Assembly (NCBI GenBank): GCA_002070605.1
Contig: MWDO01000005.1
Span: forward strand, 27,234-91,233
Direction of reading: 5' to 3'
DNA from: Spirochaetes bacterium ADurb.Bin133
GTDB taxonomy: Bacteria; Spirochaetota; GWE2-31-10; MWDO01
DNA length: 64,000 nt
This document shows, one piece after another, positions 43,489 to 52,578 of this stretch (its first letter is position 1; each line of letters begins with the position of its first letter). A program made the translations under genes and the position numbers. Below the pieces are notes generated by a model. It worked only from the letters and a program-made list of their open reading frames with translations. It ran no database searches and was not told the origin of the DNA.

Positions 43489-44343
43489 ATGTTGAGCAAC
43501 GATAAATTAATAACGGCTATTTCAAAAGACGGGAAGATACACGGTTATGTTCTGTTAATTAGAGATACCGCTAGGATTATTCAGGAAAAACATAAAATGA
43601 ATATCATATCTTCCTCGATATTCTTGAGAGCTTTAGCCGGAGGCGCGTTATTAAGCGGTAGTCTCAAAAACCGCGACGATAGACTAATACTAACGTGGAG
43701 TTGTACGGGACCTGTAAAAAAAATAGTAGTAGACGTCAATTATCAAGGAGAGATAAGAGGGTATATCGAGGAGCCCAACCTTCAGTTTATAGAGGGGAGT
43801 TTAGTCGACGGTTCTATCGTCGCGGAGCCGTATATAGGATTTGGCGAGTTCAACTTATCAAGGATTTCCGCCGGTATCGGAATCCCTTATCATTCGGTTA
43901 CCGCAATCGAGACCGGCGAAATAGCGCAAGATTTATCGATATACCTCAATCAATCTTTACAAATCGAATCATGTATAAATATCGGTTTATCTATCAGCGA
44001 GAAAAATGAAATAGAAGTATGCGGCGGAGCGCTTCTTATGGCTTTACCCGGAGCGAGCGATGAAGAAAAGAAAATCATTGGCGATAAATTTAACGAAATA
44101 AGTTCTTTGACCGGTTTATTGAAAGATAACGAAGAGAATACGTTTGATATTCTTCTCAATAAATTTGACCTTGATTTTGTTTCCGAGAAGGAGATAAAGT
44201 TTAACTGCTCCTGTACGGACGAAATAATCAGGAAACTTATAAATTCTTTAAACGAGAAAGAGAAGAACGAGTATAGACTTGCCGATAATAAAATATCGGT
44301 AGTTTGTCAATATTGCAATAAAGAGTATTTATTTGACGATTAA
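43489..44343 (+). CDS. hslO: Hsp33 redox-regulated chaperone
   Basis: 284 residues. The N-terminal domain shows the family order: GGALLSGSLKNRDDRL, GYIEEP, GFGEFNLSR, and IETGEIAQDLSIYLNQS. The C-terminal zinc centre is complete, CSC at about 242-244 and CQYC at about 273-276, so the redox switch should work. It holds unfolded proteins during oxidative stress in the cytoplasm. AGGAG lies rather far upstream (12 nt). The next gene starts 14 bp after its stop, so the two form an operon. Confidence 0.96.
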   Translation: MLSNDKLITAISKDGKIHGYVLLIRDTARIIQEKHKMNIISSSIFLRALAGGALLSGSLKNRDDRLILTWSCTGPVKKIVVDVNYQGEIRGYIEEPNLQFIEGSLVDGSIVAEPYIGFGEFNLSRISAGIGIPYHSVTAIETGEIAQDLSIYLNQSLQIESCINIGLSISEKNEIEVCGGALLMALPGASDEEKKIIGDKFNEISSLTGLLKDNEENTFDILLNKFDLDFVSEKEIKFNCSCTDEIIRKLINSLNEKEKNEYRLADNKISVVCQYCNKEYLFDD

Positions 44344-44357
44344 ACGGAGTTTGATTG

Positions 44358-45554
44358 ATGAGCGATACCATCAGCCGCGTTGAGAAAGAGTTTATTTTCA
44401 ATTTTTTGATTAAAAATAAGGTCAAGTTTGAGATAAAATGCGGAGTTTCAAGTATCGAAGCTTATGTTCTTGAGCAGAGCGCAAAAGAATTAAAGATCGA
44501 TCTTTTATCGATTAGCGAGGAGATTAAAGGATATCAAGCGCCGATTAGCGTTTTTTTTTATTTTCAGAATACCCACCATACTTTTAATTCCGTTATACTA
44601 CGTTTGCAAGGGAGTTACGCCATAATAAAGAACCCCGATAGCATAATTAGGAACCTGCTTAGAAAGTTTGAAAGAATCAGACTAACCGAGACTATTCCGG
44701 TAGAATTTGAGATCGAAAAAGATATTCTTCCATTAAACTATCCGGTTAGCGATATTAGTTATTTTCCGGATAAGCCGCCGGTTAGCGCAGATTTTACCGA
44801 TATAAAAATCGACGTAGTTTTGACGAAATTTAAAGAAAAATTATCTTTTATAATATCAAACAATAAGATATTAATGCTTAGGAATTATACCGCTAAAAAT
44901 ATATTTGAAGAGCTGGTTTTAAAATACGGTAAGATTTTATATATTCCAAACACCCGCTCGGATATACCTAATAAGCAAATTGATCCAACTTTAGAGATAA
45001 TTACGAGAGACGAGTGGGTAAAATACGAGATTGACAAAAATAAAACTCAAGAGAATTCATTAAATAAGGCGCTATCCCAGTATCTTCTGGATTTATCAAA
45101 AAACAACATTTTTTCTTTATCGATTGTTCCCATTCTATATAGAAATTATACGGTCGGAATAATTTATCTTATTAATAATCATCAAAAATCTCAAGTCATT
45201 GATGTGAAAATCATTAAGTACGCCAACCAATTTTCCAGGGTATCGTCCTATATTTTAAAGCAGAATGGATATTTTAAAGACGAAGAGGGGGGGAAAGAAA
45301 AAATATCCGCGCCTATTTACGATCTCAGTCCGGGGGGAATGGCGTTTTCTTATAACGAACCAAAAAACTCCGATAAATTGCTGTTAGGACATAATTTTAA
45401 GATTTTGTTTAAAATTGAAAATAGACCCATCAGAGTATTAGCCAAACTCGTAAGGAAATTTAATCATCTTTCTCAACAGTTTTACGGCTTTGTATTTATA
45501 GATATTAGAAAAGAAGATCACGAATTCATATACAGGTATCTATATAAAAAATAA
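44358..45554 (+). CDS. PilZ-domain protein with long N-terminal region (spirochaete DUF1577-like)
   Basis: 398 residues from ATG 44358 (GGAG upstream; an in-frame TTG is 3 bp earlier). No signal or membrane segment. The first 270 residues are alpha/beta and include a segment that may be GAF-like (about 165-285). The C-terminal 100 residues are PilZ-like: APIYDLSPGGMAFSY holds the DxSxxG motif, followed by GHNFKILFKIENRPIRVLAKLVRKF and YGFVFIDI. The RxxxR motif for c-di-GMP is not clear (KEKIS at the place), so binding is uncertain. Domain layout resembles DUF1577/PilZ proteins of Leptospira and Treponema. Likely a c-di-GMP effector, given the EAL-GGDEF protein elsewhere in the window. Confidence 0.78.
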   Translation: MSDTISRVEKEFIFNFLIKNKVKFEIKCGVSSIEAYVLEQSAKELKIDLLSISEEIKGYQAPISVFFYFQNTHHTFNSVILRLQGSYAIIKNPDSIIRNLLRKFERIRLTETIPVEFEIEKDILPLNYPVSDISYFPDKPPVSADFTDIKIDVVLTKFKEKLSFIISNNKILMLRNYTAKNIFEELVLKYGKILYIPNTRSDIPNKQIDPTLEIITRDEWVKYEIDKNKTQENSLNKALSQYLLDLSKNNIFSLSIVPILYRNYTVGIIYLINNHQKSQVIDVKIIKYANQFSRVSSYILKQNGYFKDEEGGKEKISAPIYDLSPGGMAFSYNEPKNSDKLLLGHNFKILFKIENRPIRVLAKLVRKFNHLSQQFYGFVFIDIRKEDHEFIYRYLYKK

Positions 45555-45570
45555 AAAAAACTCGCCCTAT

Positions 45571-45640
45571 CGGTTTTTTGGGACGGGAGAAATTGGACGC
45601 ATATGATGTTGAAAATAAAATTGACACATATGAGACAAAT
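45571..45640 (+). repeat. Two-unit CATATG element R9
   Basis: Left arm CGGTTTTTTGGGACGGGAGAA begins 16 bp after the PilZ gene stop. CATATG at about 45600 (GACGCATATGATGTTG) and 45628 (GACACATATGAGACAAATAT). The last words match the right ends of R10 and R11. No right arm is seen. Confidence 0.75.
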
Positions 45641-45671
45641 ATTTTTACGAGCTTTACAAAAACTGCGAAGT

Positions 45672-46610
45672 TTAAAATTTTTTAAAGTAATCTATGGTTT
45701 TTAACAGCCCTTCTTCCAGTTGAATACCCGGACTCCATCCGAGTTCTTTCTTAGCTAGCGATATGTCCGGTTTTCTCTGTTTGGGATCGTCTTGAGGCAG
45801 AGGACGAAAAGCGATTTTACTCTTAGAGCCGGATAGTTTGATAATTTTTTCGGCAAGTTCTAATATTGTAAATTCAGTGGGGTTGCCTAGATTTACCGGA
45901 CCTGTAAAATCGTCGCGCGACGCGATCATTTTTATCATACCGTCGACAAGGTCAGATACGTAACAGAAACTTCTTGTCTGCATCCCGTCGCCGTAAATCG
46001 TAATATCTTGATTTTTAAGAGCCTGCATAATAAAGTTGCTGACGACTCTTCCGTCCTGAGGATGCATATTAGGTCCGTAAGTATTGAAAATTCTTATGAC
46101 TTTTATTTTTAATTTGTGAGATCTATGATAATCGAAGAATAGAGTTTCGGCGCATCTTTTGCCCTCGTCGTAACAAGCTCTGATTCCTATCGGATTTACG
46201 TTTCCTCTATACTCCTCTACTTGCGGATGAACTTCGGGATCGCCGTAAACTTCGCTGGTCGAAGCCTGTAGGATTTTGGCTTTTACTCTTTTTGCAAGCC
46301 CCAACATATTCATAGAACCGACCAGATTGGTTTTGATTGTTTTGATGGCGTTGAATTGGTAATGTATAGGAGACGCGGGGCAGGCTAGGTTGTATATTTC
46401 GTCGACTTCGGCAAAGTACGGGAATATTACGTCATGTCTGACGAGTTCAAAATAAGGATTACCGATAAGTTTGACGATATTCTCCTTATTCCCCGTAAAA
46501 AAGTTATCCAGACATATAACGTCGTTTCCTTCGTTTAACAATCTTTCGCATAAATGACTGCCGATGAATCCCGCTCCGCCCGTTACCAAAACTCTTTTTC
46601 TATATTTCAT
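45672..46610 (-). CDS. UDP-glucuronate decarboxylase (UDP-xylose synthase)
   Basis: 312 residues, an extended SDR. NAD-binding GGAGFIGSH at the N-terminus, [13 protein letters not shown] and [10 protein letters not shown] with the catalytic Ser/Thr, and YDEGKR, in which Tyr and Lys of YxxxK are present. [21 protein letters not shown] is characteristic of UXS enzymes. It converts UDP-glucuronate, product of the upstream gene, to UDP-xylose for envelope glycans. The gene begins 10 bp after the ugd stop. Confidence 0.93.
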   Translation of the reverse strand: MKYRKRVLVTGGAGFIGSHLCERLLNEGNDVICLDNFFTGNKENIVKLIGNPYFELVRHDVIFPYFAEVDEIYNLACPASPIHYQFNAIKTIKTNLVGSMNMLGLAKRVKAKILQASTSEVYGDPEVHPQVEEYRGNVNPIGIRACYDEGKRCAETLFFDYHRSHKLKIKVIRIFNTYGPNMHPQDGRVVSNFIMQALKNQDITIYGDGMQTRSFCYVSDLVDGMIKMIASRDDFTGPVNLGNPTEFTILELAEKIIKLSGSKSKIAFRPLPQDDPKQRKPDISLAKKELGWSPGIQLEEGLLKTIDYFKKF

Positions 46611-46620
46611 TTTTTACCTC

Positions 46621-47928
46621 TTATCTGCCAATCGAGTAGTATTCAAAACCGTAAGATTCTACAAGGCTTTCGTCAAAAATATTTCTGCCGTCTATAATAA
46701 TAGGCAATTTCATGGTATTTTTAATTTTTTCCAAATTCGCGCTGATAAAATGCTCCCATTCGGTTAGTATAATTAGAGCGTCGGAATCTTCAAGAGCGCC
46801 GTACATATCCGAGAAATATCGGAGTTTGTCGGACTCGGGAAATATGTTTTTGAAGTTTTCAGCGGCTTCGGGATCGTATAATCTCAGATTGGCGCCCGCC
46901 GAGTTTAACTGCTTCACAATGTCGATAGAGGGCGCTTCTCTGATATCGTCCGTGTTGGGCTTGAAAGATAATCCCCAGATAGTTATGTTTTTATCTTTGT
47001 TTATCCATAAAATATTTTCAATCTTTTCAATGAATTTTACTCTTCTGTTTTTGTTGACCTTTTCGCTCTCTTCAAGAATACTAAAATCAACGCCGTTATC
47101 TTTTGCCATTTTTATAAAAGCCTTCACGTCTTTGGGAAAACATGAGCCGCCGTATCCGATGCCGGCGTTTAGAAAAGATCTCCCGATTCTTTTATCCAGC
47201 CCCATGCCTTCCGCGACCATCGATACGTCGGCGCCTACCTTCTCGCATAAATCCGACACCATATTGATATAAGAGATCTTTAAAGAAAGGAACGAGTTTG
47301 AAGCGTGCTTTATCAATTCGGCGGTCGCGGGAGTGGTAAAAATTAGTATTCGGTCCTGGTCCGTGAAAGGTTTGTACAATTCGCGAAAAAGATTTCGGGC
47401 TTTATTTGATTCGGTTCCGACTACAATTCGATCCGGTTCTAAAAAATCTTTTATCGCCGAGCCCTCTCTTAGAAATTCCGGATTCGACGCTACGTCGAAC
47501 TCAACGTTGTTTTTAGCGTATCTCAATATCGTTTTCTTTATCCATTGATGAGTGTTTACCGGAACTGTGGACTTTTCAATTATTAATTTATATGAAGTCA
47601 GGTTTTCGGCTATCTGTCTCGAAGCTTCTTCTATCTGCGACAGATCTGCTTTACCGTCGTCCCCTTGCGGCGTTCCAACGCAGAAAAATATTATATCGGA
47701 AAAGTTAATGCCTTCGGTCATATTTAGCGTAAAAGAAATTCTTTTATTCTCTATGTTTCTCTTCAGAATAATATCAAGACCGGGTTCGTATATCGGCGAT
47801 ATACCTTTTCTCAATTTTTCAATTTTAGATTCAATTTTTTCAACGCAGATTACCTCGTTGCCAAGATCGGCAAAACACGACGCGGTTACAAGACCTACAT
47901 AACCGGCTCCGATGACAGTTATTTTCAT
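46621..47928 (-). CDS. ugd: UDP-glucose 6-dehydrogenase
   Basis: 435 residues from the ATG at 47928, which has GGAG 7 nt upstream; an ATG four codons earlier overlaps that ribosome site. MKITVIGAGYVGLVTA is the NAD-binding start. The catalytic Cys lies in GIGYGGSCFPKDVKAF (about residue 260), with STVPVNT, EFLREG and GLSFKPNTDDIREAPS also present. It oxidises UDP-glucose to UDP-glucuronate, the substrate of the next enzyme. Confidence 0.96.
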   Translation of the reverse strand: MKITVIGAGYVGLVTASCFADLGNEVICVEKIESKIEKLRKGISPIYEPGLDIILKRNIENKRISFTLNMTEGINFSDIIFFCVGTPQGDDGKADLSQIEEASRQIAENLTSYKLIIEKSTVPVNTHQWIKKTILRYAKNNVEFDVASNPEFLREGSAIKDFLEPDRIVVGTESNKARNLFRELYKPFTDQDRILIFTTPATAELIKHASNSFLSLKISYINMVSDLCEKVGADVSMVAEGMGLDKRIGRSFLNAGIGYGGSCFPKDVKAFIKMAKDNGVDFSILEESEKVNKNRRVKFIEKIENILWINKDKNITIWGLSFKPNTDDIREAPSIDIVKQLNSAGANLRLYDPEAAENFKNIFPESDKLRYFSDMYGALEDSDALIILTEWEHFISANLEKIKNTMKLPIIIDGRNIFDESLVESYGFEYYSIGR

Positions 47929-48028
47929 AATATTCTCCATAGGTTTGGATTTTTTGATTAAAAACTATACTACATTTTTAGCTAAATATCAATGTTTGTT
48001 TGCGTAAATTATTCATCTATCCTTTTGC

Positions 48029-48150
48029 GTAACTTGGCAGTTTTTTTGGGGGGAGAGGGAAAATAAAATGACACATATGCGTCGCGTCGATAACGCGCGA
48101 CAATTGTCGCAAAAAAATTCGACGCATATGAAACAAATATCTTTAATTAT
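48029..48150 (+). repeat. CATATG array R10
   Basis: Left border GTAACTTGGCAGTTTTTTTGG (48029-48049), shared with R11. CATATG at about 48074 and 48125, with the TCGATAACGCG-CGACAATTGTCG module between (48088-48110). It ends GCATATGAAACAAATATCTTTAAT, which matches the start of the unique region that precedes the second 171-residue gene. This looks like a version of R11 without the gene. Confidence 0.82.
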
Positions 48151-48160
48151 CAAAATAAAA

Positions 48161-48188
48161 AAAAAGAGGCCGCCTTATCGACAGCCTC
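48161..48188 (-). terminator. Intrinsic terminator of the secreted amylase operon
   Basis: On the minus strand GAGGC...GCCTC with wobble pairs continuing inward, followed by nine T residues. It lies about 20 bp after the stop of the 162-residue gene. Confidence 0.8.
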
Positions 48189-48207
48189 AAATTTAGCATA
48201 AATTAGT

Positions 48208-48696
48208 TTACTTTCTATTCCCGATTAACTTTACTTCGTCAACGTAACCGTAATCGTTGGTCGCGCTTCCGTTTAGTATAAATCTTATTTTAAGAGTCGT
48301 AGCCGTCGGTATAGATACCGTATAACTATAGTAAACTCCGCTTTTTGCCGTATTTGTTAAAGTAGCCGCCGTAACCCACTTCGTTCCGGTCATATATTGG
48401 CATAATAGTTTTTCGCCGGTCTCAAGCGAGTACTTAGCCATCTTGAAAGACAATCTCATGTCCTTGTAAGGCGATATGTTGATATATGCTACGGCGTTTG
48501 AGCTTTTTTTAAGCTGCATGGCGGCCGATCCTATTTTATAGGATCCAGTATATCTGGTTACGTATGAGGAAGAGGACTCTTTCCAACCGTTTAAACGCGG
48601 GAGATTTGCGTCAAAATTATCGTAGAATATTGTTACCGCAAACGAACCAAAAGATACGGAAACGGCTAAAACAAGCGATATTAAAACTTTTCTCAT
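48208..48696 (-). CDS. Secreted beta-rich protein next to the alpha-amylase
   Basis: 162 residues. Signal peptide cleaved near Ala20 (SFGSFA), no lipobox. The mature domain (YDNFDANLPRLNGWKES ... SFKMAKYSLETGEKLLCQYMTGTKWV ... YGYVDEVKLIG) has the layout of a jelly-roll module such as those attached to secreted hydrolases, with an Asp/Tyr-rich end strand. It may bind polysaccharide. It starts 25 bp after the alpha-amylase gene and shares its terminator, so it is probably an accessory to that enzyme. Confidence 0.72.
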   Translation of the reverse strand: MRKVLISLVLAVSVSFGSFAVTIFYDNFDANLPRLNGWKESSSSYVTRYTGSYKIGSAAMQLKKSSNAVAYINISPYKDMRLSFKMAKYSLETGEKLLCQYMTGTKWVTAATLTNTAKSGVYYSYTVSIPTATTLKIRFILNGSATNDYGYVDEVKLIGNRK

Positions 48697-48721
48697 ATAT
48701 TACTCCTTTTTCAATAAATTA

Positions 48722-50662
48722 TTATGGTAGAGCGACAATTTCAACCCAACTATCGTTGAAATTTACTCTCGTTCTATACCCCTTTCTACCCCAATGGTTA
48801 ATCGTCGCGTAGGGAGTTCCTGTTTGAGAAATGTTGTTTTCCCAAGTGGAGACGCCGTTTTGCCTCATAAATCCTTTAAATTCAAACCATTCGCCTTTGG
48901 CGCCCTTCATATTTACGTCAAACTTCCAGTAGTGCATACCCCAGGTATTCTCAGGATCCTGTCCGTATCCGGCCGTCGAGTATAAAGGTTGTCCCGAAGT
49001 TCCAACGGGACAGGTCCAATCCAGAGCGCTTTCGGTAGTCCAATCTAAAGCCGAATCTGCCGCTTTTATTGAGGCGGTCGTAGGGTTAAAAACGTTTCTG
49101 TAGGTAATAGGTTCGTCCATAGTAGGATAATAAGTCGGCACTAACCCCTCGTCGTGTCCCCCCTTGATGAATATATCTTGACCGCTTACCGTCTGTTTAT
49201 ACATAAAAACTACCGTTCTTATCCAGCCGGCTACGGTTGTAGTAGTCGTAGAAGTAGACTTTTTCCAGATGCAATAATCCGTTCCGGACTTAATAATCGT
49301 CCAGCCGGTTCCGGGATTGTAAGTCATGCCGGGACCTATCTTAACGGCGATCTTGTCGTCTATTATCGCCGCGTATTCGTTATAAACCGCTTTTACTATG
49401 TTGACGTTGCTCTTCATAGTAATACCGTTATTCTTTCTGATATTAATAAGATCTATAAGAGTTTGTTGGAAATCCGAGCCCCAATCAAAGAAGTGATCCC
49501 AAGCGACGCATGGAAGTCCGGGATGAGTCAACGTATAAACGTAAGCTAACTCTACTTTGTCGTTTCTCAATTCCCAATGCTGTTGCGTACTTCCCGTATC
49601 GTGATTATCGACGAAAGTAACGCAGTTTTCAGGCATCCAACCGATATATCCCGCGGGAGTTCCGTAACTCGACTTTAAAGCCGTTAAATTTGGATAGTTG
49701 TTATAATAAGTAAATTCTTTTAAAGTTTGGCCGTTTTCATAGGCGTCTTTAAACCAACCAAAAGCGTTGTTGAGAGCGTTCTTTGTCGAAAAGTCGAAAA
49801 CAAGCGATTTCCCATTATCGTGATTAGTCGCAGTTACCCAGTTGTCAAGTCCGATTTGAGGACATCCGTCTTCCCACAACTCGCCTACGCTCAATTGAGG
49901 AGAAGTAGCTGAATTATAATCCCCGACGTACCAACCGTCGTAGCCTTTAACATAATCGTATCTCCATCCTACAAAACCCACGCTTTTTAATTTGTTATTC
50001 ATCCAATCTTTGATGCTTGCTCTAACCGTAGTATTTGTATGATCTATATCTCTGGCGGCTCCGTATGCGCTTCCCGTATCGGCGGCGCCTTTGGAAGTTG
50101 AGCCGTAACCGGGATTACCGTATGCAAAATATTCGTCGTTACTACAGATGCTGTTCGTTCCCCAAGTGGGATTAGTAAAATCAGCCCAGTTTGAAGTTCC
50201 TACTCTGTGGTTAATAACTATGTCTGCGATAGCTTTTGCCGGACTAATTGCGGTTATAGCCGCTCTAAGTTGCGTTTCTGTTCCGTATTTCGAATTTAAA
50301 TTCGAAAGTTGCCTCGGAAGATAGCCTTCGTTACTTCCCGCGTCGGACGGCGGAGGAAACCACACCCATTGGAAATTTGCTTTGATCTTTGCAGAATTGT
50401 TAGAGATCACCTTATACCATGGAGTTGTCGACGACGCGCTATTCCAACCGAAGCCCTGCAACATTACGTTTGAACCGTAGCCTTCGTAAACCGAAGCCCT
50501 GTCCGTAGACGAAACAACCGATTCGGTTATATCTACGTCGTTAGAGTCATTTTCAACATAGGTATCAGAAACGTTAGCCGATACCAGATTGTTGTTACTG
50601 CAACCTATCATAATCAATATCGATAGCGTTGCGATAAAAAAACTTAAAAACGCTTTTCTCAT
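48722..50662 (-). CDS. Alpha-amylase lipoprotein (GH13, plant-like subfamily) with C-terminal binding domain
   Basis: 646 residues. Signal with lipobox MIGC (Cys21), a 50-residue acidic linker, then GH13: VMLQGFGWNS, VWFPPPSDAGSNEGYLPRQL, IADIVINHRVG. The triad is Asp near 236 (GWRYDYVKGY), Glu near 260 (SVGELWEDG) and Asp near 352 (FVDNHDTGS). These phrases are those of plant and related bacterial alpha-amylases and differ from the two other amylases in the window. After a small beta domain and a Ser/Thr linker (SSTSTTTTVAG type), about 150 residues rich in Trp and Tyr form a probable carbohydrate-binding domain. Hydrolyses internal alpha-1,4 links of starch at the cell surface. Transcribed with the 162-residue secreted protein. 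Confidence 0.93.
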   Translation of the reverse strand: MRKAFLSFFIATLSILIMIGCSNNNLVSANVSDTYVENDSNDVDITESVVSSTDRASVYEGYGSNVMLQGFGWNSASSTTPWYKVISNNSAKIKANFQWVWFPPPSDAGSNEGYLPRQLSNLNSKYGTETQLRAAITAISPAKAIADIVINHRVGTSNWADFTNPTWGTNSICSNDEYFAYGNPGYGSTSKGAADTGSAYGAARDIDHTNTTVRASIKDWMNNKLKSVGFVGWRYDYVKGYDGWYVGDYNSATSPQLSVGELWEDGCPQIGLDNWVTATNHDNGKSLVFDFSTKNALNNAFGWFKDAYENGQTLKEFTYYNNYPNLTALKSSYGTPAGYIGWMPENCVTFVDNHDTGSTQQHWELRNDKVELAYVYTLTHPGLPCVAWDHFFDWGSDFQQTLIDLINIRKNNGITMKSNVNIVKAVYNEYAAIIDDKIAVKIGPGMTYNPGTGWTIIKSGTDYCIWKKSTSTTTTTVAGWIRTVVFMYKQTVSGQDIFIKGGHDEGLVPTYYPTMDEPITYRNVFNPTTASIKAADSALDWTTESALDWTCPVGTSGQPLYSTAGYGQDPENTWGMHYWKFDVNMKGAKGEWFEFKGFMRQNGVSTWENNISQTGTPYATINHWGRKGYRTRVNFNDSWVEIVALP

Positions 50663-50699
50663 AAAAAACCTCCTTCTACTTTTTTAAACAATTACGATA

Positions 50700-50727
50700 A
50701 TTATAATACTATTCTAACAAAAGTCAA
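50700..50727 (-). promoter_or_regulatory. Promoter of the secreted amylase operon
   Basis: On the minus strand TTGACT (50727-50722), 16-bp spacer, TATAAT (50705-50700). The hexamers are the same as those of the starch-binding operon promoter at 7277. Confidence 0.7.
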
Positions 50728-50877
50728 CTTAAAAAATGTAAAAATGATAAAAATTAATCTTTTTTGTTAAAATAAAGAAATTGTAGTATTTACAGAAAGG
50801 TCTGCTTGTAGAAACGATCTTCCTTAAACAATTCGGCGGTAGTTTGTCTTGTTAAAATGATCAAATTAACTATAAAC

Positions 50878-51020
50878 GTAACTTGGCAGTTTTTTGGTAA
50901 GGAGAAAATGACACATATGGAACGCATACGTTTCTATATGAAAAAAAACGCCGCATACGCGTCAAAGCTCCGCAAGAATCTAAATTGACACATATGAAAC
51001 AGATATTTTTAATTAGCAAA
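50878..51020 (+). repeat. CATATG array R11 leading into the second 171-residue gene
   Basis: Left border GTAACTTGGCAGTTTTTTGG as in R10. CATATG at about 50924 and 50992, with degenerate units between (ACGCATACG, CGCATACGCG). After GACACATATGAAACAGATATT the sequence follows the 110-bp leader shared with the first copy of the gene. Confidence 0.78.
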
Positions 51021-51115
51021 ATATTTGTCATTTATTAAAAATTTATACAAATTTTTGTAAAGAATTTTCTACTTTTAGTTGTTATATATATAAAAGAAAA
51101 AAAGGAGAAAACTTT

Positions 51116-51631
51116 ATGAAAAACAAAAAACATCTATTTCATTTTATCGTGTCAGAATCTATGAATAGCAACGTTATAGATTTTCTGTTAAAAGAGTTCA
51201 AAATTAATACGTTCAGTAAACTGTTTGAAACTATGTTTCGACTTATTGACAAAAAAGTCCCAAAAATGAAGAGAATAATCGGAAATCATCGCTCAGAATA
51301 CGCCGTTATAGATAGCTCCGACGATAAAAGGTTGGATAAATACCTTAGGATTAGCGAAGCGGATTATCTTCGAATAAAAAGATGGCATTCTTTGTATAAC
51401 GAATTCGGTATGGCTTCGACGGTTCGCGATATTATCTTGTTTTTTTATAACGGCGTTATGAAATACGAGTTGGAAGGATTCCTTGAGATTGTTGGTAAGG
51501 AATTAAGGATTGATAAATTGAAAAACGACTTTTTGGATAAAATGACACAACTGTTAAATATAACCGCCCGAAAACAGCTATTATACTCGCTCGTAATCGA
51601 AAATTATCCAAGATACGTCTATCGCGCGTAG
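51116..51631 (+). CDS. 171-residue protein, copy 2: putative ribbon-helix-helix DNA-binding protein
   Basis: 171 residues, differing from the copy at 42802 at about 14 positions (about 92% identity by eye). Many third-position changes exist too, so the duplication is not very recent and the protein has been under selection. The strand-helix-helix segment at about 70-112 is conserved except Lys to Arg in KKWH/KRWH. The same leader and GGAG ribosome site are kept. Downstream similarity stops just after the stop codon (GAATTAT), and no right-hand arm is visible, unlike copy 1. Confidence 0.75.
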   Translation: MKNKKHLFHFIVSESMNSNVIDFLLKEFKINTFSKLFETMFRLIDKKVPKMKRIIGNHRSEYAVIDSSDDKRLDKYLRISEADYLRIKRWHSLYNEFGMASTVRDIILFFYNGVMKYELEGFLEIVGKELRIDKLKNDFLDKMTQLLNITARKQLLYSLVIENYPRYVYRA

Positions 51632-51708
51632 AATTATCTTTGTAATTTCCTGATAAGACGTCGTTATGTTAAAAAAAAGATATTAAGGAGAGTCGCTAGT
51701 ATAAAAAG

Positions 51709-52578
51709 TTAATATACGGCGAGGACTCCCTCTCTGATGGTCCGGTAAATTTGTTCGATTGGGACTTTATTTCCAACGACGTTGAGGTATTTGAGGTTCG
51801 GCAGATTAAACAGAGCCGAAATATCGTCGATTTTATTAAACGACAGATCCAAATATTTTAAGTTTTTCAACGTCTCCAGCGAGTCGATTTTGTCGATAAA
51901 ATTGTTTGAAAGATCGATTTCCGTCAGCGATTCAAGTCCTGCAAAAGCCGATATATCTTTGATTCTGTTATAAGATAGATTAATCGAAGTAATATTTATA
52001 CAATATTCCAGACCGTTTAGATCCTCGATCTCGCTGTCTGAAAAATTCTGTTCCCCTTCAAGGTCTTTTAGACGATGATGTTTTAGATTAACCTTGATAT
52101 TGCCGTATTCTCTAAGTTTTACTGCGGAGAAAAAATCGTATCCCGGTTTGTCGAAAGCGTAAGTATTTTCATTTATGGATTCGCCGAGGCCGGTAATATT
52201 GCCGCCGGATTTCTTTGGAATGGTCGTATCGGCGTTTTTTGCGGCGGCGGGCTTCTCTTTTACCGTTATTTCGCCGTTATTAATTGACTCGATAATCTCG
52301 ATCAATCCTTTTAATTCTTTCATTTTTCCCGATTTATAACTTAATTCCAGATCTTTTTTATTAGCATCAAGCCTATCCGGGTTGAAGATAACAATTAATC
52401 GCGCGAACATCTTGTTTACGCTGTCTTCCGGAGAAATCTTAGAGAATTTAGAATAAACTTTCTTGATATATGCGGAGTTTTTTCGTTTAAAAGCGTTAAT
52501 CAGAGCCGCCGATATTTTGTTGAGGTTATCTTCGGCGTAAAGGTCTAATAACTTATTATAAACTTCCAGTATGCTCAT
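51709..52578 (-). CDS. Leucine-rich-repeat protein coupled to glnS
   Basis: 289 residues, no signal peptide. The N-terminal 170 residues are helical and charged, of unknown type. Residues about 185-280 contain four or five LRRs of the 22-residue SDS22/internalin pattern ([40 protein letters not shown]). The ATG overlaps the glnS stop (ATGA), so it is translated with the tRNA synthetase. A cytoplasmic protein-binding role is likely; the link to GlnRS may be purely organisational. Confidence 0.82.
   Translation of the reverse strand: MSILEVYNKLLDLYAEDNLNKISAALINAFKRKNSAYIKKVYSKFSKISPEDSVNKMFARLIVIFNPDRLDANKKDLELSYKSGKMKELKGLIEIIESINNGEITVKEKPAAAKNADTTIPKKSGGNITGLGESINENTYAFDKPGYDFFSAVKLREYGNIKVNLKHHRLKDLEGEQNFSDSEIEDLNGLEYCINITSINLSYNRIKDISAFAGLESLTEIDLSNNFIDKIDSLETLKNLKYLDLSFNKIDDISALFNLPNLKYLNVVGNKVPIEQIYRTIREGVLAVY

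Noticed and set aside
46712..47272. 186-codon plus-strand frame opposite ugd
   Set aside because: Antisense shadow of a confidently identified gene; no signal or domain.
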